DNA of 64,000 nt from Oscillospiraceae bacterium (GCA_900752435.1 CAADVD010000033.1:119756-183755), one strand, 5' to 3'; shown: positions 46,850 through 54,998, counted from the stretch's first letter. The notes: a model not told the origin generated them from the letters alone. A program made the numbers and translations.

Positions 46850-48109
46850 TTGAGAAGAACAGGCTTGTTTGCTATTTTAAAAGCCAATCTTTTGCGGAGA
46901 AAGGATTCTGCTCTGCTGAATGTGCTGGTGCTGACGCTTTGTTATGCCGTAATTTTGCTGTCGGTGTGTTATTCCTATTCCATGAACCAGTATATTACGG
47001 GATCTTTGGAGCAGGATGTCGATTACCGTATGGTGACGTTTTCCACGTATTTGTCACCGTGGGGATTGGAGGAAGCACAAGAAAAAGTGAGCGCTATGGA
47101 ACATGTGACCGCTGTATTTCCACAGAGTGCACGTTGTTTCTACGGCGAATCCAAGGATACGCTCTTAAATCAACAGGGTGCGGATGGAGATATGCGCATA
47201 AAGGGCGGAAATGCGGCTACTTTTCCGAAGGTTACACAGGGACGCGCACCGGAGGACGGCGAACGGGGCGTTATGATAGTACCGGAAAAATTTTTTCCTT
47301 ATTCTGGAATCGAATCTATTTACGATGTGGATCAGACGGGATATTTGCACGGTGAGGATTTACTGGGTCAGACGATTACGGTTTCTTATCATATTGGGGA
47401 CTTCTCCAATGAGGACGAATGGCGCTTTGAGGAAGGCGGAACAAAGAGCTTTCAGGTGATTGGTGTTTATGACAGCGAGTCCACGCGTGATTTCAGCAGT
47501 GTTTGCTATGCTTCGTATGATGATGTGGAAGAATTGAATACGTTAGAATTGGGAAACTATGAAGAATATTATCCAAAAGATTACATAGTCCTTGCGGTCG
47601 TTGACCGCTATGACCGGATGAATTCCGTGATGGCGGAGCTTTCGTCTATGGGGCTGACGCCGAATCGTATAGGCGTTATGGACGAGCTGCTTGCCAATAT
47701 GATACTGGCGGTGTGCTGGATTGCAGCAATTGTGGCATTGGGTGTATCCGTGGGCAATCTATTTTTGAGCACAAGGCAGAGTTTGGTAAAGCGGACAGCG
47801 GAGCTTGGGCTGATGAAGGCGATTGGGTATACCAATCGAAATTTGTTGGTTTTGGTTTTGGCGGAAACGCTGTTGCTGAGTGTGCTGGCAATGGGAATTT
47901 CGCTGATACCATCGTTTTGGTTCGCGGATGAATTCAATGGATATATGATGGAAACGTATAACCGGTTTAGTTGTGCGTTGATTGAATTTGGTTTTCTTGG
48001 CATTTTGCTGTTGATTTTGCTGGCGGTGGCAGTGCCGGTAATCAGTTGCCTTGGCTCCATTCGGCGTGTGCGAAAGATTGCGCCGAGTGTTCTGACAAAG
48101 GAGGGCTGA
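46850..48109 (+). CDS. FtsX/MacB-type ABC transporter permease
   Basis: 419 residues. TM1 is near 22-45, followed by a large outer domain of about 230 residues, then three helices in the FtsX domain (ILAVCWIAAIVALGVSVGNLF; ELGLMKAIGYTNRNLL coupling region; a last helix pair near 340-410). This is the type VII fold that transmits force to periplasmic or extracellular substrates. The start is TTG at 46850 after GGGGGGATGGACG. The next permease-like gene follows after 4 nt. Confidence 0.88.
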   Translation: MRRTGLFAILKANLLRRKDSALLNVLVLTLCYAVILLSVCYSYSMNQYITGSLEQDVDYRMVTFSTYLSPWGLEEAQEKVSAMEHVTAVFPQSARCFYGESKDTLLNQQGADGDMRIKGGNAATFPKVTQGRAPEDGERGVMIVPEKFFPYSGIESIYDVDQTGYLHGEDLLGQTITVSYHIGDFSNEDEWRFEEGGTKSFQVIGVYDSESTRDFSSVCYASYDDVEELNTLELGNYEEYYPKDYIVLAVVDRYDRMNSVMAELSSMGLTPNRIGVMDELLANMILAVCWIAAIVALGVSVGNLFLSTRQSLVKRTAELGLMKAIGYTNRNLLVLVLAETLLLSVLAMGISLIPSFWFADEFNGYMMETYNRFSCALIEFGFLGILLLILLAVAVPVISCLGSIRRVRKIAPSVLTKEG

Positions 48110-48113
48110 GGCG

Positions 48114-48689
48114 GTGTATTTTCGGTTAGCGTTTTTGCAGTTGTTTCGTGATAAACGCGTTGTCCATGATTTTCTGGCTATGCTGATTCCGTTTGTGGGG
48201 ATGTATTTGATTTTTTCTTTGATGCCTCTTTTGCAGACGGATGATGTGGACGAGGAAACGTTTAGGCTGTTGGGCCCCTCTGCTCAGGGTGCGCGCGTGC
48301 TGTTCTTTTGTATGGTGGCTTTTATCGGTCTGATTGCATTTGTTTTTTTGACGATGCGGCTGAGGAAAAATCTTTCTTACTATTTATTGCTGAACGTGTT
48401 GGGGTTTTCGGCGTTTCGAATTGCGGTACTGCATTTGGTTGAGCTTGTGTTGTTGTTGGGGCTTACAATTCCTATGGGAACGGTGATAGCTGCACTTTTA
48501 GGATTATTGTTACGGGGAAGTTTGGTGCATTTTATGCATCTCACACTGCCTGCCTTTGGTATTATGGAAAGCGCAGGAGATGTTTTGAAAATCACGCTCT
48601 TTTTTCTTGCTGCAATTTTACTGTTGTCGGGAATTTTGTGTGCTGCTATAAAGGGCAAGAAACGGGCTGTTTTTACAGGGATTGAATGA
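48114..48689 (+). CDS. Small ABC permease-like membrane protein
   Basis: 191 residues with four membrane helices (near 18-38, 62-82, 100-135, 155-180) and RMLRKN-like basic loops. It may be a second, shortened FtsX-like half that forms a heterodimer with the 419-residue permease, but sequence similarity is weak. The GTG start at 48114 has GGAGGGCTGAGGC upstream and overlaps the end region of the preceding gene. The next small gene overlaps its stop (ATGA). Confidence 0.65.
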   Translation: MYFRLAFLQLFRDKRVVHDFLAMLIPFVGMYLIFSLMPLLQTDDVDEETFRLLGPSAQGARVLFFCMVAFIGLIAFVFLTMRLRKNLSYYLLLNVLGFSAFRIAVLHLVELVLLLGLTIPMGTVIAALLGLLLRGSLVHFMHLTLPAFGIMESAGDVLKITLFFLAAILLLSGILCAAIKGKKRAVFTGIE

Positions 48690-48877
48690 GGAGCCTTATC
48701 GTAAAAAGAATGCTGAAGAGAAATTCGGATGAAACGAGTTTTACAAAGAAAAGCGCCGTTTGCATTCTGATAGGAATATGTGTTTTATCCGCAGTTGTTT
48801 CTGTAGGGCTTTTAAAACAAGATTTGTTGAAAGCGAAAAACATAATAAAATTATATAACGGTATTGACATCATATAA
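48686..48877 (+). CDS. 63-aa single-pass membrane protein
   Basis: Basic N-terminus (RSLIVKRMLKRNSDETSFTKK), one membrane helix (AVCILIGICVLSAVVSVGLL, about 24-43) and a short Lys/Ile/Asn tail. The ATG overlaps the previous stop by 4 nt (ATGA), a sign of coupled translation and a real gene; an internal ATG at residue 9 is an alternative. Unknown family; perhaps a small subunit or immunity peptide of the ABC exporter. Confidence 0.5.
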   Translation: MRSLIVKRMLKRNSDETSFTKKSAVCILIGICVLSAVVSVGLLKQDLLKAKNIIKLYNGIDII

Positions 48878-48925
48878 AACAACTGGTATAATTACAACGT
48901 ATTTATGAAACTCCTCATATATTTT

Positions 48926-48961
48926 AGCGCATTGCGGTAACAGGCAGTGCGCTTCTTTTTA
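48926..48961 (+). terminator. Terminator after the MacB-type ABC operon
   Basis: 10-bp stem AGCGCATTGC (48926-48935) with GCAGTGCGCT (48944-48953), one G-T pair, then TCTTTTTA. Confidence 0.75.
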
Positions 48962-48972
48962 TGAAATTTTTC

Positions 48973-49001
48973 TTGACAAAATAAAAAGAATTATATATTA
49001 T
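48973..49001 (+). promoter_or_regulatory. Promoter of the second ABC exporter
   Basis: TTGACA (48973-48978), 17-bp spacer, TATTAT (48996-49001). Confidence 0.75.
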
Positions 49002-49044
49002 TATATTAAGTTATTAATACAACGAACGATGAGGAGAATCTACC

Positions 49045-49758
49045 ATGCAGCTCCAACTGTCCAATATCCAGAAAGCCTTTGGCACCAAACAAGTTCTCAA
49101 AGGAGCGGATTTTACATTTGAAAAGGGAAAAATTTATGGCTTGCTCGGCCGCAACGGTTCGGGAAAAACAACGCTGTTCAACTGTTTAAGCGGTGAGCTG
49201 ACGGCGGATGCTGGCACGGCAACGTTAGGAGAAGCTGGTCAGGCGGCGCCATTGTCGGATTTGGATGTGGGCTTTGTGTTTTCCACGCCCATTTTGCCGG
49301 AGTTTTTGACCGGCTATGAATTCATCAAGTTCTTCATGGACATCAATAAGGACAAAATCCAAGATGGCCGTACCATTGACGATTACTTTGACCTTGTGAG
49401 CATGGATAAAGACGACCGCCATCGCTTAATCAAAGGATATTCCCACGGCATGAAGAATAAGGTACAAATGCTGTGCTTTATCATCACAAAGCCGCCGGTC
49501 ATTCTACTGGATGAACCACTGACCTCGTTTGATGTGATTGTGGCGCTGGAAATGAAAAATTTGCTCCGCAGTATGAAAAATGACCACATCATCATTTTTT
49601 CCACGCATATTTTGCAGTTGGCAACCGATTTGTGCGATGAGATTGTGGTGCTTCATCAAGGGAAATTACAGGGTGTGGACAACGCCATGCTGAAAAGCCC
49701 TGAATTTGAGTCCGAAATCATTGAAATTCTCAAAGACGAAGAAACGGTGGGCGAATAG
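49045..49758 (+). CDS. ABC transporter ATPase (ABC-2 exporter type)
   Basis: 237 residues. Walker A GLLGRNGSGKTT (32-43), signature variant YSHGMKNKV in place of LSGGQ, Walker B PVILLDEPLTSFD and H-loop STHIL. This set fits the NatA/BcrA-like class, where SxGMK signatures are common. The gene for a large, unusual membrane protein follows, so the pair is probably an exporter. GAGGAGAATCTACC is the ribosome site. It is separated from the MacB-type operon by a terminator and its own promoter. Confidence 0.9.
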   Translation: MQLQLSNIQKAFGTKQVLKGADFTFEKGKIYGLLGRNGSGKTTLFNCLSGELTADAGTATLGEAGQAAPLSDLDVGFVFSTPILPEFLTGYEFIKFFMDINKDKIQDGRTIDDYFDLVSMDKDDRHRLIKGYSHGMKNKVQMLCFIITKPPVILLDEPLTSFDVIVALEMKNLLRSMKNDHIIIFSTHILQLATDLCDEIVVLHQGKLQGVDNAMLKSPEFESEIIEILKDEETVGE

Positions 49759-49780
49759 CCGAATGACGGAGGGCAGGACG

Positions 49781-51424
49781 ATGTTGACAACCATTTTGAC
49801 GATTCTGCGCATTGCGGCGTGCAGTGCGGTGAATCGGTTTATCTATTATTTTAAGCGCATTCCTTTGCTTGGGAAGATGATGCCCGATTCCGCTTATGGC
49901 TTCGGTGATATCAAGGTGTTTGTCACCGTGGTGATGAACGTTGTACGGGCGTTCTCCAAGGTGTTTTGGAAAGCGCTGTATGTATTTGTGTGTGCGTTTG
50001 TGCCGGTGGTGTTCATAGCGGATGGTTTGTCGGAGGAACTGCGCCCGGTGTGCTTTGCGGTGATTTTGGCGTTTCTGAGTATGCTGGGCGGTATGGTGCG
50101 TCCCGGGGTGCTGGTAGACAATACGCCGGAGCGTTATCACTGCGTGAAGCTGATGCGGATGCCGGCCAGACAGTATGCGCTGGCGGTATTTACGCTCAAG
50201 CAGGCTGGCGATTTGCTGGCGTTTCTGCCGGGCGTGCTGATTTTCGGAGCGCTTGCCGGACTGCCGCTGGGATATGGCTTTTTGCTGACCGTGTTGATTG
50301 TTTGCGCGCACATCATCGGCGAGGCACTGTTTGTGCTGTGGGTGGATAAAGCCGGTGCGTATTACGGCGCGAAGGTCTGGTTTTTGCTGGCCTATGTGCC
50401 GGGAATTGTTGGGGCCTATGTACCATATGCGCTCGCGATAATGGACCAGACAACATTTGTGGAGCAGTGCTATCGGGTGCTGTTTAGCGTTCCGTTTATT
50501 CTTGCTGTCATTGCATTGACGGCAATGTCCTTGGCATATGTTTGGCGATATCCGCGTTATGCGCGTATCAATGCGCTGACCACCGATGCGGAGACCTTGC
50601 GCAAAACTCAGGACACGGCGGAAGTGAAGGCGCAGTCGCGTTTTCAGGATGTGAATTTGCAGGAGAAAAAAGACTTTCGCAACAGCGTGGGCAATGAAAA
50701 GCTGAACCGCAAGCAGGGGTACGAGTATCTGAATGCACTGTTTTTTGAGCGGCACCGGCGGATGCTGGTGCGGCCGATGGTAATCATACTGGCAGGAATT
50801 GCACTGCTTGCACTGGCGTATGTGGTGTTTTGGATGGCAGCGCCCCACGATGCGGTGTATGAATTTACAAAGCCTGTGAAGGGGGCATTGCCGGCGTGTG
50901 TATTCCTCCTATATGTGCTGACTACGTTCAGCGGAGAGCGTGCTTGTCGGGCGATGTTTCACAATTGTGATTTGGCGTTGCTTCGGTATGCTTATTATCG
51001 GGAACCTAAGGTGATTTTGCAGAATTTCCGCATTCGTCTGCGCACCATTGCAAAGATGAATTTGTGCATGACAGCGGCGATTTGTGCGGCCATTTGGATG
51101 GCTGTACAATTGTCGGGTATCCCATGGGCATGGACAGAACAGGCGTTGTTTTATCTGTGTATTTTGTGTTTGGGGTTCTTTTTTTCCATTCATCATTTGT
51201 TTTTGTACTATGTGTTCCAGCCGTACACGGCTGATGAGGGGATGAAAAATCCGCTGTTTGGCATCATCAATGGGGCGGTATACCTTGCTTGCTTTGCCTG
51301 CTTGCAGTTGGATAGTGCGCCGAAGTATTTTACGCCTTTTGTATTGGCAATCACGGTGGTGTATATGGCAGTGGCGCTGGTGTGCATCAATAAGTTTGCG
51401 CCGAAGAATTTTCGGGTAAAATAA
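49781..51424 (+). CDS. Large multi-pass membrane protein, ABC exporter partner
   Basis: 547 residues with about eleven or twelve hydrophobic segments in two halves, separated by a charged cytosolic stretch near residues 270-330 (LTTDAETLRKTQDTAEV, NLQEKKDFRN). That layout suits a whole ABC permease, but I see no specific family motif. The ATG at 49781 follows GGAGGGCAGGACG, 22 nt after the ATPase stop; longer frames lie inside the ATPase gene. Substrate unknown. Confidence 0.75.
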   Translation: MLTTILTILRIAACSAVNRFIYYFKRIPLLGKMMPDSAYGFGDIKVFVTVVMNVVRAFSKVFWKALYVFVCAFVPVVFIADGLSEELRPVCFAVILAFLSMLGGMVRPGVLVDNTPERYHCVKLMRMPARQYALAVFTLKQAGDLLAFLPGVLIFGALAGLPLGYGFLLTVLIVCAHIIGEALFVLWVDKAGAYYGAKVWFLLAYVPGIVGAYVPYALAIMDQTTFVEQCYRVLFSVPFILAVIALTAMSLAYVWRYPRYARINALTTDAETLRKTQDTAEVKAQSRFQDVNLQEKKDFRNSVGNEKLNRKQGYEYLNALFFERHRRMLVRPMVIILAGIALLALAYVVFWMAAPHDAVYEFTKPVKGALPACVFLLYVLTTFSGERACRAMFHNCDLALLRYAYYREPKVILQNFRIRLRTIAKMNLCMTAAICAAIWMAVQLSGIPWAWTEQALFYLCILCLGFFFSIHHLFLYYVFQPYTADEGMKNPLFGIINGAVYLACFACLQLDSAPKYFTPFVLAITVVYMAVALVCINKFAPKNFRVK

Positions 51425-51444
51425 GAATCCGCATGAATTCTTTA

Positions 51445-51487
51445 AAAAATGCTGAAAACGGATAAAGCTTCCGTTTTCAGCATTTTT
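51445..51487. terminator. Bidirectional terminator between the ABC exporter and the pentapeptide gene
   Basis: Perfect 17-bp stem AAAAATGCTGAAAACGG (51445-51461) with CCGTTTTCAGCATTTTT (51471-51487). Confidence 0.85.
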
Positions 51488-51495
51488 ATGTGCGT

Positions 51496-52101
51496 TTATT
51501 CCACAATCGCACCCATGCATTCCGCAATCAGGGCGGCTTGCTGAATGTCAATCTTTGTTTTCCGCCAGAATACATCTTTCAGATATACCCCGTCCAGCAC
51601 GCTTCCGCGCAAATCCGCATCGGTGAGACGGGCATTGCTGAGCATGGCTTTGGTGAAGTCGGCGTCGTGAATGACGCATTTTTCCAACAGCGCTTTCCGG
51701 AAGTCTGCGTTGCGAAACGAGATGTCTGACAAATCCATGCCGCGCAGGTCGCAGTCCTGAAAACAGCAATAGTCAAAGTTGCCGCGCAGGAATTCCACGC
51801 CGGTCAAATCGGCATTGACAAAACCGCTTCCCATGCACTTGCAGTCCTTGAAGGTGGCCGAGAACAGACTGGCGCTGGAAAACTGGCAGTTGATAAACGC
51901 GGAGTTATGATGGCGCGAGCCGCTGAGCTTCGCAAAGCTGAAATTACAGCCGGAAAACGAGCAGTTTCGCGTCACCAACGACTGCATGGCACTTCCGCGA
52001 AAACTGCACCGCTCAAAGGTGTAGCCGGACAACTCTTGTTCAGAGAAGTCATCGTCGGAAAAGGATTTATTTTGATAGTGGAGAATTTCTTTTGTAAACA
52101 T
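51496..52101 (-). CDS. Pentapeptide-repeat protein
   Basis: 201 residues. From about residue 20 to 185 the chain follows the A(D/N)LxX pattern of right-handed quadrilateral beta helices (CSFSGCNFSFAKLSG; FVNADLTGVEFLRG; ADFTKAMLSNARLTDADLRG). Some family members mimic DNA and protect gyrase (Qnr, MfpA), but most have no known function, and nothing here points to gyrase. The ATG at 52101 has AAAAGGTG upstream. An exact 30-bp dispersed repeat lies 16-45 nt upstream of the start. Confidence 0.85.
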   Translation of the reverse strand: MFTKEILHYQNKSFSDDDFSEQELSGYTFERCSFRGSAMQSLVTRNCSFSGCNFSFAKLSGSRHHNSAFINCQFSSASLFSATFKDCKCMGSGFVNADLTGVEFLRGNFDYCCFQDCDLRGMDLSDISFRNADFRKALLEKCVIHDADFTKAMLSNARLTDADLRGSVLDGVYLKDVFWRKTKIDIQQAALIAECMGAIVE

Positions 52102-52116
52102 AAAAAACACCTTTTT

Positions 52117-52146
52117 AAATTGCAAATTGAAAATTGCAAATTGCAA
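52117..52146. repeat. 30-bp AT-rich dispersed repeat, copy A
   Basis: Bases 52117-52146 are a chain of AAATTGCAAATTG-type units. The exact reverse complement occurs at 58175-58204. The core unit is TTGCAATTT. Confidence 0.85.
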
Positions 52147-52212
52147 ATTATCGCACCGATGGAAGTTGGTGCATGATGGATTGTTGCAATGCGCGGAAAT
52201 GGGATGGCTTTA

Positions 52213-52965
52213 TTATTTGTTTTGCTCCATCAGATAACGCAGCATGCGCTCTGGATTGTCGAGAAAGCGCTTGGTAATTTGGTAGTGTTCGGTGTCGCGG
52301 TAGGCTGTTTTGGTGATACGGCCGCCGTCGAACAGAAAGATGTCTGCGTTTGGGTAGGCCATCAAAATCGGCGAATGCGTGGCAATCAGAAATTGGGAGT
52401 GCTGTTTTACCAGCATGTGCATCAGCGCCAGCAGGCTCATTTGACGGGAGGGAGAGAGCGCCGCTTCCGGTTCGTCGAGCAGGTACAGGCCATGGCCGCC
52501 AAAGCGATTGAGCATCAGCGCGAGAAAGCTTTCGCCGTGGGATTGCTCATGCAGGGATTTGCCGCCGTAAGAGGAACGGAGCGGTGGCAAACCTACTGTT
52601 TCTCGATCCAGCCGGTCGATTTCGCTGGCTACGTTGTAGAAGCTTTCAGCGCGGAGAAAAAAGCCGTCCTTTGGCCGCTGATAGCCGCGGATGAATTGCA
52701 GGGCGCGGTACAGGTCAGAATGCGTGGATTGGGTGGAAAATTGGAAATTTTGCGTGCCGCCCTCCGCATTGAAGCCACATCCGACAGCAATGGCTTCCAG
52801 CAGGGTGGATTTGCCGGTGCCGTTTTCACCGACAAAAAAGGTCACGGGGCTGTGAAAGGTGAGCGTTTGCAGATTGCGAATGGCGGGGATGGAATAGACG
52901 TAGCTGTCCGAGATTTCGGATGTGGGGCGGCGTGTGATGCCACGGAGGTAGAGTTCATCAAGCAT
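52213..52965 (-). CDS. AAA-type ATPase (SMC/ABC-like, COG3910)
   Basis: 250 residues. Walker A VGENGTGKST (45-54), an ABC-like signature SHGESFLALM near 143, Walker B LYLLDEPEAALSP near 160, and ATHSPILMA with the switch His near 195. It lacks the nuclease (TOPRIM) domain of OLD proteins. Single-domain ATPases of this group are common, and some are linked to defence or stress, but the role is not proven. It is preceded by an XRE repressor gene 9 nt upstream, with twin operators at their promoter. Confidence 0.82.
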   Translation of the reverse strand: MLDELYLRGITRRPTSEISDSYVYSIPAIRNLQTLTFHSPVTFFVGENGTGKSTLLEAIAVGCGFNAEGGTQNFQFSTQSTHSDLYRALQFIRGYQRPKDGFFLRAESFYNVASEIDRLDRETVGLPPLRSSYGGKSLHEQSHGESFLALMLNRFGGHGLYLLDEPEAALSPSRQMSLLALMHMLVKQHSQFLIATHSPILMAYPNADIFLFDGGRITKTAYRDTEHYQITKRFLDNPERMLRYLMEQNK

Positions 52966-52974
52966 AGAGACTCC

Positions 52975-53190
52975 TTAGCGGTTGACGGCTTTTTGATTGG
53001 TACGGTCCATGAGATAGTCCACGCTGACGTTGTAGAAGTCAGCGAGTTGAAGGAGAATGGGAGCAGTCCATTCGATAACACCTGTTTCATATTGTGAATA
53101 GGTGTTTTGTGCCATGTGCAGGAGTTTTGCCAGTTCTTTTTGAGAAAGGTCGTGATCTTCACGCAATCCCCGAATATGTTCAAAAATCAT
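52975..53190 (-). CDS. XRE-family repressor, 71 aa
   Basis: 71 residues forming one helix-turn-helix domain: IRGLREDHDLSQKELAKLL, then MAQNTYSQYETGVIEWTAPILL (recognition helix QNTYSQYE) and LADFYNVSVDYLMDRT. The ATG at 53190 follows GGTGATTATT. It starts an operon with the AAA ATPase and faces a 58-aa gene across two identical-format palindromes (TATCTG-N5-CAGATA). It is the likely repressor of both directions. Confidence 0.88.
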   Translation of the reverse strand: MIFEHIRGLREDHDLSQKELAKLLHMAQNTYSQYETGVIEWTAPILLQLADFYNVSVDYLMDRTNQKAVNR

Positions 53191-53215
53191 AATAATCACC
53201 AGGATTATTATGGGT

Positions 53216-53232
53216 TATCTGAAATACAGATA
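53216..53232. promoter_or_regulatory. Operator 1 of the XRE repressor
   Basis: TATCTG-AAATA-CAGATA, 6-bp arms, 5-bp spacer, directly upstream of the -35 box of the 58-aa gene. Confidence 0.65.
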
Positions 53233-53261
53233 TTGATTTATATCTGGAATTCAGATATAAT
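53233..53261 (+). promoter_or_regulatory. Promoter of the 58-aa gene
   Basis: TTGATT (53233-53238), 17-bp spacer, TATAAT (53256-53261); operator 2 overlaps the spacer and -10. Confidence 0.75.
53241..53257. promoter_or_regulatory. Operator 2 of the XRE repressor
   Basis: TATCTG-GAATT-CAGATA, same arms and spacing as operator 1, centre to centre 25 bp apart. Confidence 0.65.
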
Positions 53262-53283
53262 TAAGAAAAAAGGAAGTGTCAAT

Positions 53284-53460
53284 ATGGCGGTTTTCACTAT
53301 ACATTTAGAACCAATTGTAGATACATTTTACACGTTGATTGCGCATGAAGCAAAATTGCCTATTGAAAAAGTGTTGGAAGATGCCTTGTTTCAGTATGCA
53401 GGTCAGTTATCCATGCAGGTACAACAGGAAGAGACAACAAGAGCAGATGTAGAGAATTAA
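53284..53460 (+). CDS. Small protein of 58 aa opposite the XRE repressor
   Basis: 58 residues, acidic. A beta-like start (AVFTIHLEPIVDTFYTLI) precedes helices (LPIEKVLEDALFQYAGQLSMQV) and a charged tail. It may be a ribbon-helix-helix-like or antitoxin-like protein, but no toxin gene follows. AAAAGGAAG is the ribosome site, 8 nt before the ATG at 53284, and a strong promoter with two operators lies directly upstream, so expression under repressor control is likely. Confidence 0.6.
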   Translation: MAVFTIHLEPIVDTFYTLIAHEAKLPIEKVLEDALFQYAGQLSMQVQQEETTRADVEN

Positions 53461-53512
53461 ATGCAAATGTGCAATGTGTATTTTGGATTCCAAAGTAGTT
53501 TAAAAATCAGAA

Positions 53513-53588
53513 AAACGGGACGATGTGGGCATCGTCCCCTACGGTAGTGTTTTGCTATGTAGGGGTCGATGCCCACATCGACCCGTTT
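53513..53588. repeat. Long imperfect inverted repeat (MITE/REP-like element, also terminator)
   Basis: Arms of 30 bp (53513-53542 and 53559-53588) with two mismatches around a 16-nt loop; core CGATGTGGGCATCG with flanks CGGG and CCCCTAC. The A- and T-rich ends make it usable as a terminator on either strand. The core resembles dispersed intergenic repeats I know from gut Firmicutes genomes. Confidence 0.7.
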
Positions 53589-53622
53589 ATTTTGATATTA
53601 CGATATAGCAAGGAAATACACC

Positions 53623-54378
53623 TCAAAAAAATCCCAGCGTCCGCATTGCATACAGCACCGCGAAAATCACCGGCTGATGCAGGACATACACCCAAATCGT
53701 ATGCCGTCCAAACCAGTTCACCGGCAAAAACCGCACGCGCATCAACGACAACTTGGACACGCGCTCGCCAAATTGCCTCCAGAAAAAATACCCAGTCCAA
53801 AACAAAAACAGCCACGGAATCAACGGGAAATAGTCCGCTGAGAAAAAATCCCGGCTGGGCAGACCAAAGATGAACATGCCCGGTGCGGAATAGAGCGACA
53901 TTGGCATTTGAATCAGGTGCCAGCCGCCGATGCCCAGCCAGCCGCTGGGAAGTTCTTTCGTCAGCAGAAACAAGCCGAAACACACCAGCATACCGATGAG
54001 CGCCGGACACTTATTGAGCAATGGCCGGAGCAGGGCGGTCAAAATGCACGCCAGCCCCATGAAATTCAGAATGCCGAACACAATCAGCTCATCGGGAAAG
54101 ACGAGAAACGTTCCCAGCGATACCAGAACAGCCAGCAAAAGCAGACGGATGCCGCGCTTGAGGTTGCTCCGGCTCAGGCAAGAGGACAGACCGGCCAAGA
54201 AAATAAACGTGATGCAGATGCTCTGCTGCCAGCAATCGGTGGCCGTGCTTGGAAACCATGAGAGAGGCACATTAAACAGGTACACCAAATCGAAACAAGT
54301 GTGGTAGGCCACCATACTCAAAATGGTAATGCCGCGGATGAGGTCAATAAAGTCCAGGCGTTTGAGATTGGATTTCAT
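53623..54378 (-). CDS. DUF1624 membrane protein (heparan-alpha-glucosaminide acetyltransferase-like)
   Basis: 251 residues with about seven membrane helices. RLDFIDLIRGITILSMVAYHTCFDL (cited by its ends RLDFIDLIRG and MVAYHTCFDL) is the N-terminal DUF1624 signature with the conserved His. FIFLAGLSSCLSR and WFGRHTIWVYVLHQPV at the end match the acyltransferase-3-like fold. Such proteins are predicted to move acetyl groups across the membrane to sugars. Acceptor unknown. It follows the HD hydrolase gene on the minus strand by 23 nt, so they may share a transcript. Confidence 0.82.
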   Translation of the reverse strand: MKSNLKRLDFIDLIRGITILSMVAYHTCFDLVYLFNVPLSWFPSTATDCWQQSICITFIFLAGLSSCLSRSNLKRGIRLLLLAVLVSLGTFLVFPDELIVFGILNFMGLACILTALLRPLLNKCPALIGMLVCFGLFLLTKELPSGWLGIGGWHLIQMPMSLYSAPGMFIFGLPSRDFFSADYFPLIPWLFLFWTGYFFWRQFGERVSKLSLMRVRFLPVNWFGRHTIWVYVLHQPVIFAVLYAMRTLGFF

Positions 54379-54401
54379 TTCATCGGATGCTCCGTTCGTT
54401 T

Positions 54402-54986
54402 TTATTTTTTGCCTTCGAGGAAGTAGGTGGCTTCCATGTCGGCGGTGCAGAGGGCAAAGGACAACGGGTATTGCTCAAAAGCGGCGCCGACGTTTCGCAC
54501 GTCCTCGCTGCCGGAAAATCCCATATGGTAGCGGATGGCAAAGGCTTCTTCGCGTGTGAGCTTCATGAAGCCGGTGATGATGTAGACGGATTTTTCACCG
54601 TGGCCGTAGGGCAGGCGGTCGTCAAATTCATAGGTGGGCACCTTCTGCCAGTTGCCGTTGTCGTCTTTGATGTTGCGGAAGCTCTTTTTGTAGCAGTTGA
54701 TTTTGCACACATCGTGCAGAAGAGCGGCAATGGCGATGGTTTCTTCGCTGAATTGCAGTTCGTACAGCTCGCGTACACGCGGCCGGCTGAGGTAGTCTTT
54801 TAAGCAGTGGTAGACGTTGAGACTGTGTTCGAGCAGGCCGCCTTCGTAAGAGCCATGAAAGCGGGTGGAGGCCGGTGCGGTAAAGAAGTCGCTGTGCTTG
54901 GAGAGCAGGTAATCGAGCAGTTTGTCCGCACCCTCTCGGTGGATGTGCTGGTTGTACAGTTCGAGGAATTCCTGTTTGAAGTCCAT
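54402..54986 (-). CDS. HD-domain phosphohydrolase
   Basis: 194 residues. GGLLEHSLNVY (first His) and ALLHDVCKINCYK (HD pair, near 86-90) form an HD metal site. YGHGEKSVYIITGFMKLTREEAFAIRYHMG resembles the helicase/hydrolase group that opens DNA flaps or acts on nucleotides (cited by its ends YGHGEKSVYI and AIRYHMG). The length and motifs match small Firmicutes HD family hydrolases of unknown substrate. It starts 12 nt after the phosphoesterase stop, and GGAG lies upstream. Confidence 0.82.
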   Translation of the reverse strand: MDFKQEFLELYNQHIHREGADKLLDYLLSKHSDFFTAPASTRFHGSYEGGLLEHSLNVYHCLKDYLSRPRVRELYELQFSEETIAIAALLHDVCKINCYKKSFRNIKDDNGNWQKVPTYEFDDRLPYGHGEKSVYIITGFMKLTREEAFAIRYHMGFSGSEDVRNVGAAFEQYPLSFALCTADMEATYFLEGKK

Positions 54987-54998
54987 ACAAATTCTCCT

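Noticed and set aside
52189..53097. Plus-strand frame of 302 codons
   Set aside because: Shadow of the AAA ATPase and XRE genes, which have clear Walker and helix-turn-helix motifs.
53513..53588. Possible CRISPR repeat
   Set aside because: Only one pair of inverted arms, no direct repeats or spacers.
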